Below, one piece after another: positions 48,801-60,481 of a DNA stretch of 64,000 nt (positions are counted from its first letter, which is position 1; each line of letters starts with the position of its first letter). The stretch lies in contig CAJJDP010000010.1 of NCBI GenBank assembly GCA_905182995.1, positions 558,001 through 622,000 on the forward strand, read 5' to 3'. The DNA is from Paramecium octaurelia (lineage: Eukaryota; Ciliophora; Oligohymenophorea; Peniculida; Parameciidae). The position numbers were made by a program, and so were the translations under genes. Below the pieces are notes generated by a model. That model did not search any database, was not told the DNA's origin, and saw nothing but the letters and a program-made list of their open reading frames with translations.

Positions 48801-51800
48801 ATTGGATTTCAAAAAATTATAGGAAACCATTAAAGATTATTAAAAAAAGTAAGAAAGAATCTCTCAATTAGAAATCTTAAATAGTGAACTCAAAATAAAA
48901 GATGAAACTAATTAAGTTAAAATTGATGATCAAAATTCGACTATAAATAATTTAGATGCTATTATTTAATCAAAAGATTAAACTATTAAGAAATTGCAAG
49001 AATAACAGAGAGAACTTACAAAAAAGGGTGATTAATTGATCAATATATAAAAGAAATTGATAGAAACTGAGTAGTAGTTATAGGAACATATAGAGAACGA
49101 TCATATAAATTAAGAAAGAATTAAATCTTTAGAGTAGTAAATTTCATTAAAGGATTAAGAATTGAAAAAATTAAAAGATCAAATTAAGGAAATTTAGAAA
49201 GAAAATGAAAAGCTTTAATCAAAATAAACAGAGATAGAATAATTATAATAAAAGTTAATAGAAAAATAAAATAAAATTGAAGACTTAGAAAATTAGATTG
49301 AAGAATTATTAAAAGAAATAAAAAAGAAATCCCAAGAAAATTAACTTTTAGAAGAAAAGGCTTCTTAATTGAAAAAGTTAGAAGAAAAATATAAAAAATA
49401 ATCTAATTTGGTTGAAGAGCTTAAGCAAAGTAAGGAATAACTTGAAAATAAAGTGAAATCATTGGAAGAGCAAATTCAAATATATGATGATGAAAAATCA
49501 AGTTTAGAAAGAGAGGTTGAATTGTTGAGAAAAAAATTAGAGGAAGAAAAGAAATAGTTTGAAAATAAATTAAATTAATAAGCAAAACAAAAGGATGAAA
49601 TCATTGCAAAATTAAAGGAGAAAATTGCAGAGCTAGAAAAATTGGAGGCTCAACATTTTGAATTTACTTAAGAGGTTGAAGATTTAAAAGAGGAGTAAAA
49701 GTCTAGAAAGAACATAGAATCAAAGCTTTAAACAGAAAATAATGTTTATCAAAAGTAGATTAAATAATTAGAATAACAGATCAAATAATTATAAGATAAA
49801 TTGAAAGAAGAGGAGGAAGCTAATAAATAATTGTAAAATGATATGGATTAAACAATGTTAAATATCAAAGTTAAAGATGATATTATATATAAGTTATAAG
49901 AATAAATTAAGAAATTAGAAACTTCTGTTAAAGAAAAAAAGGAGGAAATTAAAAAGTTTAAATAAGATATTTCAGAAAGAACTAGTCAGATTTCATAAAT
50001 AGATTTGATTGATCGAGAAAAAGAGGAATTAAATGATTAAATTAGATTAAAAGAAAAAGCAGAAGAATCATTAAAACAAACCATCACAACGCTTTAACAA
50101 TAAATCACAAAATTAACAAAATAAGTTTAATAATTGACTTAAGATAAAATAGAGCTTTAATCATAAATAGATGTATTAATTGATGTAGAGAATTAAATAA
50201 AACTTAAGGAGATTGAAATATAGAGATTAATGTAAATAGAGAATGATTACAATAGATAGAAAGAAAAAATTAAAACTTTGGACAAGACTATTGCGGATCA
50301 GATTCAAAAAATTAAAATTTACTAAGAGTATGAAAAATAAACTATTGAGTAAATTAAAAGCTATGAGCAAGATTTAGATGAAAAAGAACAAACCATCCAA
50401 AATTTAGAATAAGAAATTTCAAAGTTAAAGCAATAAATTGAGGATTATTAAAAACAAATTGCTAAGATTTCTAAGGAAAAAGAAACTGTAAATCAAAAGG
50501 TTAAATCAACAGAAGTAAATTAATAGAAGAAATTGGATTAATTAGAGGATGAAAAACAAGAATTACTAAATGATTTGCAATCATAAAATTCTTTAATTGA
50601 AAATTTATAGAATCAACTTAAAGATCTTTAAGAAAACTATGATAAATTGAAGAAAGTAGAGAAAGAAAAAGAAGATATTAAGAAAACAAATGATAACATT
50701 GAAAAGAAATATAAAGATTAAATTAAGGAGTTAGAAAAAGAAATTTAAAGGCTGAAAGATGAAATGATTAGACAAGAGCATAACACTTCAAAGGAAATAG
50801 AATAACAGATTGATAAAGCCTAGAAATTAAAACAATAAAACAGTTAATTAGAATAAACCATTAAAAATTTGTAAAATAATGAAAAGAAGCTAAAATAATT
50901 AGAGGAACAATGTAATTAAATAAGTGAGAGATCTCAAGAAAAGTTGAATAAAAAAGATTAAATAATAGATGATTTACAAAAGCAAATAAAAGATTTGAAT
51001 GAATAAATTAATAAATTGAAAAAAATTCTAGGCACTAATTCTTAAGATGAGGAAGATGTCATTGAGGATTTTGCAGAAGATGTTGATGTAGATGATAATA
51101 ATAAAACTAAAAAGAAATATGAGAAGGAATCAAAGAATGATAAAAATGATTAGAAAAACGAATAGAAGACTGAATAGAAAACCTATCGCTAATTGGAAAA
51201 AGAGATTGAAAAATTGACATAAGAAAATTAAAATAAAACATAGAAAATAAAAGAATTAGAAGAATAGCTTAAGAAAAGTTAAGAATAAAATTAAAAGGAT
51301 ACTTTAGAAAAATAATAAAAGAGTTAAAAAGAAAACGATTAAAATTAGACAATAAAGAAATAAGAAACAGACATTAAGAAAAAGGATGAACAAATAAAGA
51401 AGTTATAAGAGGATATTTAAAAAACAGAAAAAAATAATAAAGAGAAGGAATATTTAGATTAAATAAAAGTACTTAAATAAGACATAGATAAAAAGTCTGA
51501 ACAAATTTCTAAGTTATAAGAATAGATTCAAAAATTACAAAAGGATGTTAATTCATAGAAATAAAAAGATGAAAAATATAATAAAACTGAATAAGAACTA
51601 AAGAAGAAGGATGAAGAAATATAAAAATTGAAAGAAAAAATAGAAAAAGATTAAAAGGAAAATAATGAAAAAAAATAGAATGAAAAGAACCAAAATGATA
51701 TAATTAAGAAACATCAAGAGGAAATCAAAAAAAAGGATGAAGAAAATTAAAAATTAAAAGAGTAATCTAATGATAACAATAAATTAAAAGAGTAGATAAC

Positions 51801-52445
51801 TAAATTAGAAAAAGAGAAATCTTAAACAGATGATAAGATAAAAAAATAAGAAGATAAAATAAAAGAACTTCAAAAATAAATTGATGATTAAAAACAAAAG
51901 ACTCCAACAAAAAATAGAGAAGATCCACAAGGAAATGATAAATAAGGACCATCAGATAAAAAACCAGGTTAATCAAATGATGCAAAGCTTAAAGATTAAA
52001 TCAGTAAATTAGAGAAACAAATTGATGAACTAAAGATTCATATTATTTATTTGGAAAGTCTATTAAAGCAACATGGTTATGATCCAAATAAACTAAAACC
52101 AGGAAAGACAGATCCTGACTCAAAAAATTAGACACCAAAAAAAGATGATAATAACAATGATTATCCTGATTTGTAGCAAGTCAATGTTGTCAATGTAATA
52201 TTTTAATATATTTTATTTAGATTAGAAGATTGATGGCAGAATATAAGTATGAGAAGGATCGTTATGAGAACAAAGTAGTTCAATACACTGATGAATTAAT
52301 TAAGCAAAATAATTTGGAAAAGGATGCTGAAGAAAAAATTAAATGCCTTGAGGATGATCAATTTGTTTATAATGACCCTGACAACCAAGAACCAAAAGTA
52401 TATGTAATAAAAAATGAAGGAGGGTCGAATAAAAAAGCTAAATGA
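45836..52445 (+). CDS. Giant coiled-coil protein, 2177 residues
   Basis: ATG 45836 (MYRNYDPTASPALSHQSQDD). Introns 45941-45963, 46264-46290 and 52195-52220 (all TAG) leave an exact 2178-codon frame to TGA 52445. After about 30 residues nearly the whole protein is heptad-patterned and rich in K, E, Q, L, I and N, for example LREKEIRQLKDQLNKQ-like runs. Acidic, low-complexity breaks fall near 46870-46990 and 51050-51110. A Pro/Gly-containing hinge is near 51900-52150, before a short C-terminal helical end (MAEYKYEKDRYENKVVQY). Gln is mostly TAA/TAG. It could be a cytoskeletal rod, golgin-like tether or basal-body fibre; composition alone cannot tell. Confidence 0.88.
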
Positions 52446-52535
52446 ATTCCAATATTTAATAGTATATGTTTTATTGAGAACTTTTTCATAAAATAAATAT
52501 TATAAAACTAATAAAATTATTTTAGCAACTGAGAA

Positions 52536-53082
52536 ATGTTATAACTAGGAGGAGATGAATAAATTAGTATGATATAGGACGAAATCACAATTCTAGAATT
52601 CCAAACTCTAGATGGTCCTAATTATTGTATCAAAGTAATAGAATATTTTAATAAGATTAATGAAAACACAAAAAAGTAATTCGGCTAGGTGAAATACTTA
52701 AATAATGAAGAGCGTTTTGTGAAGGTCGATTAGGCTTAAAAATTTAAAACAACAGTTTATGACAACCTTTAAAAGTATATAGAAGCACATTAGTCAGATT
52801 AAGATAGTTAAATTCAATAATAATTACCATAACTTTCAAATAAATTATAAGGTATTATTGTTTACGTAAGTTAGATATTATTGAAGAAAGAGATTATCAA
52901 TTATTTAAATCACTTAAAAGATAAGAACTATTCGACTTAGCATGTTTGGCTGAATTTTTAGTATATGAAAATCTAGCCGAGCTAATAATGAGAATAATAC
53001 TTTTCCATTTAGCGGGTATATTTACATACTTATCAAAGAGAAGACTAAAAAAGAGATAGATAAATGGATAAAGGAAGAGTGA
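52536..53082 (+). CDS. SKP1-like protein B, 159 residues
   Basis: Introns 52635-52655 (21 nt, AAG; in frame so uncertain), 52852-52874 (TAG) and 53016-53038 (AAG) give an exact frame. The BTB-like start reads ITILEFQTLDGPNYCIK. The SKP1 C-terminal half is IIEERDYQLFKSLKRQELFD, LACLAEFLVYENLAELIMRI and LAEKTKKEIDKWIKEE, the last matching the IKGKTPEEIR...F helix of SKP1. It is only distantly similar to the SKP1-like gene at 40204. A role in SCF ligases is inference. Reverse-strand frames over 52897-53169 are shadows. Confidence 0.68.
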
Positions 53083-53251
53083 ATATAGATATAAATATAA
53101 TTTAAAATCATAAACAAGCAAATCAGTACAAATCGTAGGGATGACAATCTTAAAATATATCCCTGGCAACTCGAATCTAACAACTTTAATAGTGTTTTAT
53201 ATAAAATTAATAAATGAATAATTTATTCATTAATTTCAAAACTTTTAAGCT

Positions 53252-53477
53252 TCATGACTCTATAAAAATTGAAACTATGGCCCCAGTAACATATAAGATT
53301 ATTAAGATGATGGATACAATTCTTATAATAAATGTGCTTTTATCGGTTTGAATTTCTTTTTGGTCTAATTTAATGCAATTATGATATACTATCTTCAAAT
53401 TATAAAAGCTCATTTTCATCGTTTTCATATTGATTGTTAATTTTGATACTTCTTTATCTTTCCTTGTTATCATTCAT
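53252..53477 (-). CDS. Tiny tail-anchored membrane protein, 66 residues
   Basis: ATG 53477 (MNDNKERQRSIKINNQYEND), one intron 53365-53389 (TAG), then a juxtamembrane KEIQTDKSTF and a hydrophobic helix IIRIVSIILIILYVTGAIVS ending IFIES. The exact 67-codon frame appears only with the intron removed. An alternative ATG at 53473 opens another frame without the acidic N-terminus. A single C-terminal membrane segment suggests tail anchoring. No family recognised. Confidence 0.6.
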
Positions 53478-53563
53478 AATATAAATTAGCTATAAATATA
53501 ATTAGTTATTTTAATTGATAATTGAATATAAATCAATCCAGACACATCCAAACTATTACACCT

Positions 53564-53759
53564 ATGCAAAGAGTTGTGGTTAAAGTAATTAAGAAAAGCA
53601 CTAGAAAATTGCTTGGTCTGTATCCAGAACTTTATGTTTAGTCAATTACTATTAATCTTCCTGCTCCATCAGGGTATTATTGTTATAAATACATTTAATT
53701 GGTCACATCTTAAGATAAGTATGGCTATTGTTGTTATTATTATTATTATTAATATTGAA
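53564..53759 (+). CDS. Doubtful short ORF beside a TTA/ATT microsatellite
   Basis: ATG 53564 opens MQRVVVKVIKKSTRKLLGLY and PAPSGYYCYKYIQLVTSQD, which looks protein-like. It then runs into a simple ATT/TTA repeat (about 53725-53770) and stops. It may be the first exon of a gene whose continuation I cannot place. Confidence 0.3.
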
Positions 53760-53770
53760 ATTGTTATTAT
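53725..53770. repeat. ATT/TTA simple repeat tract
   Basis: Imperfect run of TTA/ATT units. Hydrophobic frames across it (poly-Leu/Ile) are artefacts of the repeat. Confidence 0.8.
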
Positions 53771-53975
53771 TAGTAATTCTATTAATTATTATTTTGCATT
53801 GTTATAGGGTACTAATCTTACATTTACACATACATATAATTGTCTTATTAATTTTAATTCATAATAAATTAATTATATTAATAAATGATGATTTAATAAT
53901 TTTAGAATTTTAATCTTATAATGATAAGTTTTAATACAAAACATTATTATATATTGTATAATCCGTATTTACGAT

Positions 53976-54251
53976 TCATTTATTGTTGTCTATAATTTCA
54001 ATTTCTCTAAATATTTTGAACTCACCTGATATATTTTATGTATGAGAAAACACAAGAAAGCCTATTAATTTAAGTTTTGAAATTAATTTTGTACATGATG
54101 AAGATATATCTATAACGTTCTTATAGTTTTTAAAATATGCATTGGAACTTGAAAAATAAATAAATTTTTGTTGATGATTTATATTAAAAATTGTTAAAGT
54201 ATTAATTTCTAAATTGGGAGTAGGTATATAATTCAGGTGTTTCTCTATCAT
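53976..54251 (-). CDS. Hypothetical protein, 91 residues
   Basis: ATG 54251 (MIEKHLNYIPTPNLEINTL) to TGA 53976 in one frame, with one Gln codon TAA near the end. It contains FIYFSSSNAYFKNYKNVIDI and ISGEFKIFREIEIIDNN. Reasonably protein-like but no family recognised; it could also be a relic like the neighbouring region. Confidence 0.4.
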
Positions 54252-54305
54252 TGCTTAACTAATTGATCACTGAATTCATATAACGTCGAAATTAGAAATT
54301 GTGAA

Positions 54306-54725
54306 ATGAGATAAAGGATTATTTTTTAGTCTTTCAATTCAATTCAAAAATTAAAGAATTATCTCTAAAGAGAACATATAAGAGGAGTTTATCTTCATCT
54401 GAAACCCAAAACTATTTTCAAAAATTAAAAAATTTCTGCATGAACTTGGATTTATTTTGATATAATTATAGTTTATTTTCATCGAAAGAGAATAAGCTTA
54501 CTATCAAATCCAAGTCCTCCTTATATCTTTATCATTACATACTTAATAGATATAAGATGAAATTTTTTTCATGTCAAATCTTTGGTGATGATGTAGGCAT
54601 TAAATAATATCAAAGCAAAGCCAAATATGATTTTTACAAAGACTTGCCTTATTATTCAATATTATAGTAGTAACTTAGAGGAGGAACATATTAGAGCATT
54701 AAGGAAATAAAGGTGTTCAATTGAA
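54306..54725 (+). pseudogene. Probable pseudogene or relic ORF interrupted by TGA
   Basis: One frame reads EIKDYFLVFQFNSKIKELSL, RSLSSSETQNYFQKLKNFCM then NLDLF, hits TGA at about 54473, and continues in the same frame with YNYSLFSSKENKLTIKSKSS, YLYHYILNRYKMKFF and AKYDFYKDLPYYSI to TGA 54725. Both halves look protein-like, and there is no GT...AG intron that would remove the stop. No start ATG is present at the 5' end. A degenerating copy of an unknown gene is the simplest reading. Confidence 0.4.
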
Positions 54726-54746
54726 ATTATTATATATAATTATTAA

Positions 54747-57260
54747 ATGAATTAGCCTAAGAATACTAGATTCATAACTTTTACAATACCTTATGCTTAA
54801 AGTCAAGACCCATAGTTTCCTCCGTCAAATTTATTAGAAATATCATCGACTCCTCTAGGTTGGCAAAGTTGTAGGTTTTGCCAATATCCGTAAGAATTAA
54901 TATTTCAATTCCAATCTGCCATAACTGTTTATAAAATGTAAATTCTATCTCACGAAAAGAAAATACCAACAAAGATAGAGGTTTTTATTGGAAGACTGTA
55001 AGGTAGAATGGATTTAGAAAATGCAAGTTTTAAAAAGATTGGCTATTTTACATTTCACTCCAACGAACAATCAAACTGGTAAGCCAGAGAGCTAAAAACA
55101 GTATCAATCGATGAATCTAATTGCAACTATCTAAAACTATTGGTGCATCGGAATCATGAAAATAAGTTTAATCCATTTAATCAAGTTGGTATTGTTGCAA
55201 TCAGAATTTATGGAGAGAAGGCAGAACTTCCTCCGCCCAAAAAAGCAAATAAGGTGTAAGATAAGGTCTTGGATGAATTATACAATCCACAACAAGATAA
55301 ATTGATTGATACTAAATTGCTGGCTCATATTATTGCACTTGAACATGTAAAGTATTTCTTAATATGAGAGTCCAAAGATTATGCAATCAAGTAGGAAAAC
55401 TATTAGGAAGCTAAAAAACTCAAAAACAGAATTACTTAACTAAGGTCTTTGGGAGTCTAATTGAGAGATTTGGAAGAGAGAAAGAAGGAAGTGCTGTAAA
55501 ATGAGGATTATGATCAGGCTGAAGCAATCAAAGAGTAAATTCATAAATTGAAAATTGAGAATGGACTTGTAGATGAACAAGGAAATGAGTATAAACCCAA
55601 TATTGACAAGATCAGGCAATAAGAATTGGGTGAGTAGATGGACAATTAAGAAGATAGAAGAAATTCAAAGCCATCAATCAAATAAATAGATAATAATAAG
55701 ATAATTGAGGATAGTTTTGATAGAATGCCTCAGGATGAATAAACATATTTGATGGAATAATTAAATAATAACAATAATAACATTACTCATATTACAAATA
55801 ATCAAAATGAGAATGGAAATACAAGTTATTAATAACCTGTCTCTTTTGATTAATAACTTAAAAATGATAAACTGTTGAATTATGATGAAATGGTAATTCC
55901 AGCTCTAAAAAACAAATAAAATAATAATACTTAGATTTTGGAAGAGTATTCAGAAGTAGATAAAAGTAAATAGCAAATTGAAGAACTGAGTTCTGAAAAT
56001 TAGAAATAAGTTGAAGCTATCAAACCCTATTATGGAATTGATTTCTGTAAGAACTACTTCTCTAAGAATTGGGCCCGTAGAGAGGAAGGCATTAGATGGC
56101 TAATTGAATAATTCAACAATCCCACTCAAATTAATATATCTAATATTGATGGAGCCTTTTAAGCTACCTTATTATTGATCTACAAAGGCATTCAAGATAA
56201 AGCAGACAAAGTAGTTTATGCAAGTCTATAACTAATGTAATAAACTCTACTGAAATTGAAACCAAACAAATTAAATGATGAAAGCCCTATAATATTGGAT
56301 AACATTGTACTGGTAATTATTCTCATTAAATTAGATTCTCATGGAAAAAATGGGTGATATTAATGAGAGACACAAAGAAGAGTGCAAAAAGATTTTATTA
56401 ACTCTAGCTGAAACCTAAATTATGGGTAGTGCTGGAGTAATCAACCATTTAGTAAAAGGAATCACAACAAAACCAAATCTATAATTATCATCAGTCAGAC
56501 ACATTTAAGCGAGATTAATGCTCATTTATAATTTAATCTAAAAATATAAGATTAATAATGAAAGGGTTCCATACAATCCTGTTATGGATGTTGCTATTAA
56601 ATATTTAGATCACTCTGCTGAATAGGTTAGAACTTGTGCCATTTATATAATAACTGAGATTTATAAAAATTAAGGAGACAAGGTTAGAGAGAGTATAAAA
56701 GGATTTAGACCTGCACAATAACAAATCCTAGAAGAATTATTCTATAAAATAGATAATGGAGGTAATATCTAAACATCTTTTGAATAAGAAAAGAAGCCTT
56801 AACCAAAAAAGAAATAATAACAAAATAATCCTGATTAAGTTTTTTAGCAAATAACACAAGCTTGTGAATTTTGTGGTATTGAAAATAAGGAATTTATATA
56901 AAGTTAAAAACTTGATATGCATTTGTGGAAGGAATGTGTCATGCTTACAACTTGCTTATCTTGTGCTTAAGTTGTTGAAGTTTCACAATTAACTAATCAT
57001 CATTTTGAAGAATGTGAATTTGCTAAAAATTATAGATAATGTGAAACGTAAGTTATTGTTAAATATGTTTTAGTTGCGGATGCGCAGTACTAGAAAGTCA
57101 ATTAGCTGAACATTAGAATAAAAAGTTATGTAATTCATCACCTGGTGATACCTGTCCATTATGTTATAAAGCTATTGGATTAAACTGGAAAATTCATTTA
57201 GCAATTTGTGAACAGTAAGAGAGAAATAAACAATAGCCTGCTCCTTAAGAAAAAAAATGA
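54747..57260 (+). CDS. CEP104: Ciliary tip protein CEP104/FAP256, 813 residues
   Basis: Ciliary-tip and centriolar microtubule-binding protein. Introns 55347-55370 (GAG), 56313-56334 and 57048-57073 (TAG) give an exact 814-codon frame. The N-terminal jelly-roll domain shows STPLGWQSCRFCQYPQELIF and ILSHEKKIPTKIEVFIG. Then come coiled-coil, UVR-like repeats (KRAKKLKNRI-type; ENEDYDQAEAIKEQIHKLK-like), a disordered linker, and a TOG domain (GIDFCKNYFSKNWARREEGI; TNVDGAFQATLLLIYKGIQD-like). The C-terminal zinc-finger region has CEFCGIENKEF, CLSCAQVVEV, CGCAVLES and CPLCYKAIG with spaced His. Domain order matches CEP104. The GAG acceptor joins IALEH to SKDYAIKQENYQEAKK. Confidence 0.92.
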
Positions 57261-57873
57261 TTATTTTTAAATTTTTATGATATTAAAATACTTGTTCAAT
57301 CTTTTTAACCAAAATATTATTTATTATTTGTTAGTTTAATTTTGATGATAATTAATAGCACACACTCTCAAGCGCTTATTTGATGATCTCATATTTATTT
57401 AATAAATAACGTTTTAAATAATAGAATAACAATTTATCTAATTTTTGGATTTTTAGTGAATTTATTAAACAAAGGTGCTAATACAATGTTAAATAAACCT
57501 TAAATTTAAAAGGTGTGATGTTTTGGTTCTTATAATTTTATTATTATCTTATGTTAAGTTGTTTTACATCCAATTTTTCATTATGAGATAAATCAGAAAA
57601 TAAATGTTCTCAACAATTTAAATTAAAATTTATAACTTAGGTATTATGAGTGATAATGTATTATTACGCAGGTTTAGAATTTTGAATCTCATTTACAAAT
57701 ATTTTAAGGCAGAAATCTAAATTTATTTTCTTCATTATACTAAAAAGGAAAAGAAGATAATTTTATTTAAATCTTTTACTTAAAATATTTTCAAAAACGA
57801 TAAAAATACTCTAGATATAAATTATACCTTAATAAATAGATGTAGTATAGATGAAGGATAATGTATATTTAAT
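57261..57873. other. Intergenic, convergent 3' flanks
   Basis: 613 AT-rich bases between two convergent genes, the longest such gap in the window. No protein-like frame or RNA gene is recognised. Confidence 0.5.
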
Positions 57874-58347
57874 TCAAGCTAATTAATTTTAGTAATGGAT
57901 TAATTTAACAATGACACTTAAATCACTTCCCCATCTTACTGACTTTTAACTTTTTTATGAGCTTCCTTATTTTGAGTTTAGTGATTTAAGTGATGATTTG
58001 ATTGGTTGATTAGAATTGGAGAAATTTTCTATTTTTATTTTTTGAGAAGTAGTCCTGCTTCTGTTGTCTTCCTTGGGTGATTTCTCTGTAAAAAAACTGA
58101 GAGTTCTTCTGCTTACTTTGATTTAAGGGATAAATTGATTGGGCTCAATTAAATCTAGACTAATGAATGGAAGCTATGTGATTAATGGTTAAGACTGTAG
58201 TTTATAGATTGATTCATTCTGCTCTTGCTTGTAAGTCTCGTTAAAAATGGCTCTATTTTTTGTAGACATTATAGTTTAATGACCAATATATTCATCACAA
58301 ACTTCAGTAGTTAAAGTGAGTTATTGAGCTTTACATAAATTTCCCAT
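57874..58347 (-). CDS. Probable N-myristoylated protein, 157 residues
   Basis: Single exon. The start MGNLCKAQQLTLTTEVC has Gly2 and a Cys at position 5, the pattern for N-myristoylation with palmitoylation, implying membrane attachment. The rest is polar and probably disordered: TIMSTKNRAIFNETYKQEQN, LDLIEPNQFIPQIKVSRRTL and KSSLKSLNSKQGSSQKSQKS. The phosphatase-docking-like KSVRWGSD (an RVxF-like motif) is near the C-terminus. No family recognised. Its start is 20 bases from the stop of the gene upstream. Confidence 0.65.
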
Positions 58348-58366
58348 TTAAATAAATTAATTATAA

Positions 58367-60295
58367 TCAAAGTAATTTTTTCAATTTGGCATATTATTCT
58401 ATAAGGAGACTGAGCTCATTTCTATTGGGCAAATCATAGATTTTAGGCTCTTTCAAATTAAGTGCTGTTTCATGTATTTTCTAAATAAGAATAAAGAAGT
58501 ACTCGCTTTTAATCTTTTTCTAAGTAGGTATGTGAAATGTATTCCATCCAAAGAACCCTTTGCTTTTTGTTATATTCATCGATCACTTAATTCATTATAG
58601 GTCTACAATTAAATGAGATTAACTTACACATCAATCACAACTTGCTGTTTTTCAAAAAAGAATTGGTTTTCTCTTTGCCTTTTTAAATCATAAATGATAT
58701 CGGCGATATTTTCTTTGATTAATTTCCAAAATTTGTCTCTGAATAATCTCTTTTTTGTTTTGAGAAGACGAAACTTCCTTTAAATGAATATAACTAAATT
58801 AAATGATGAACTGTACCTTTATTAAGAGTGCTTTAGTGTTTATTGAGGATTGTTAAAAAAAGGAGAATTCTATCCATAAATTTAGTGATGACAAATTCAG
58901 CCTTTTATTTAGTTTTAGATCTAATAATACTGGCAAAATTGTTTATGACACATCTGCATTTAAAAATGGTCCTCTCCTTTGCATTGTCACCATACTCTTT
59001 AACATCAATCAAAGCTTTCGTTTTAATTGCCCAAACCAAGAGCTTTCCTTTTGCCACAATCTTTTACTTTCTTCTTTGCTCCTGTAAACAAGCGTATACA
59101 TATTCAGAAATAACGAATAAACTAAATATTTGAATCCAGTTCTTCTATGCAAATTCTATCATTGCCTTTTTCTACTTAATTTGCTTTTCTATCTCCCTAA
59201 ATTGAATTATCTAATCTTTCACTAATAATTTTGATATTTTGTCTAATTATTTGTCCTCAATAAGAGACTATCGCATGGATTTGACCATTTTTTACTTTTA
59301 TAATCTTTCTGATTATACTGAGAGTATTTTATTCAATCTATGACTAACTTAATGGTGTGCCACAGACAGGTTTCCCAATATCTTATCTTTTGGTTGAGGT
59401 TTAAGTGTTTAAGGGAAATTATCTTGAATTAATTCAGAGGGTTCGAGTTATTATTTGACAGGGGATTTGATGACTTAGGAGTTGCCAAATGAAAAGTTGA
59501 TGGAGAATTCGAAATCTACTTCGGAATAGAGTGTAATGAATAAATATTCTTCACTAAAATAATGTTGATTTTTTTCTGAGAAGATTTTAGCAAAGCGAGA
59601 GTGTATTATGTATTCAGCATTGAATTTAGTGGGAAACTCTGCTTTTGTAGATAGGAATATTTTTAGAGATGATGTTTGAACTCTATCTGGAACATTAAAA
59701 AAGACATGTATGGGAGACACTTTGCCTCGTAATTTCATTCTAAAGTAATTGAATTTGAATCGAGTTATTTTGATTCGATTTTAGTCTCCATGCATCAAAT
59801 CTGATTATATTAGGCTATCATGAGTTTGAATTAATTAATTTTTGCTTTTGCGTTTCACCTCTAAATACTAATTAGTCTAATACGAAATGGGTTCTAACTT
59901 CTCTAATTAATTGATAGACCTGTAATTTTTTTCGAATTCGCTATAAACTTCTATGATTTCCTCGTCGAGTTACATAAGTTTCGAACTAATGTCCCCTAGG
60001 TTTATTCGATTTCTGTATTTAGATTAGGTTGTGGTGCATTCAATAGAATACATTGAGGAATTGGCAGATTGTGATTAATTTATATTGTAGTTCAGAACCC
60101 GATTCAATTCTTATTGTTTAGGACTAATTTCTTTAAAGCTCTGAATGTTTTGGTTTGATGTTAGCAAAAAGGTGGATGAAGATCTAGAGTGAATAAAAAT
60201 CTTAATTACTTTCGAACTGGACTTACAATACTTAGATGCGATTTATTTATCGATGCTCTTTATTCGTTGTTTTTTATTATCATATTATTAATCAT
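58367..60295 (-). CDS. Unrecognised protein with beta-rich domain and basic helices, 610 residues
   Basis: Introns 60201-60226 (AAG), 58794-58816, 58603-58627 and 58481-58502 (TAG) give an exact 611-codon frame from ATG 60295 (MINNMIIKNNEQRASINK). After a disordered start and short coiled coil (LMQLDEEIIEVYSEFEKNY) comes a beta-rich domain (MKLRGKVSPIHVFFNVPDRV; EEYLFITLYSEVDFEFSINF). A long basic helical region follows (EKQIKQKKAMIEFAQKNWIQ; FRLLKTKKRLFRDKFWKLIK) and the end is helical (RNELSLLIEQYAKLKKLL). The tryptophan-spaced basic helices resemble IQ-type or tubulin-binding helices, but nothing is recognised with confidence. Confidence 0.78.
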
Positions 60296-60481
60296 AATTT
60301 TATAAAAATAACAAATTCAAAGATAGAGTTATTTCAGATATAAATTATTGTAATTCTTGTTTTATTATTATTAATCGAGTAAATAAAGATAGTTATCTGT
60401 AAGTGATATAGATATACAATCGACAATACAATTAATTAGGCAATTAATAATTGTATATTTATTAATATATATTATTCAAAA

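Noticed and set aside
52897-53169. Reverse-strand 90-residue Tyr/Leu-rich frame
   Set aside because: Antisense to the SKP1-like gene, whose spliced frame carries the family signature.
53613-53913. Hydrophobic Leu/Ile frames resembling membrane helices
   Set aside because: Produced by the ATT/TTA simple repeat; all frames of such a repeat are hydrophobic.
54440-54500. TGA at about 54473 as selenocysteine
   Set aside because: No downstream stem-loop or selenoprotein similarity is recognisable; a relic or splicing explanation is simpler.
54781-54972. Reverse-strand 63-residue frame
   Set aside because: Antisense to the conserved N-terminal domain of CEP104.
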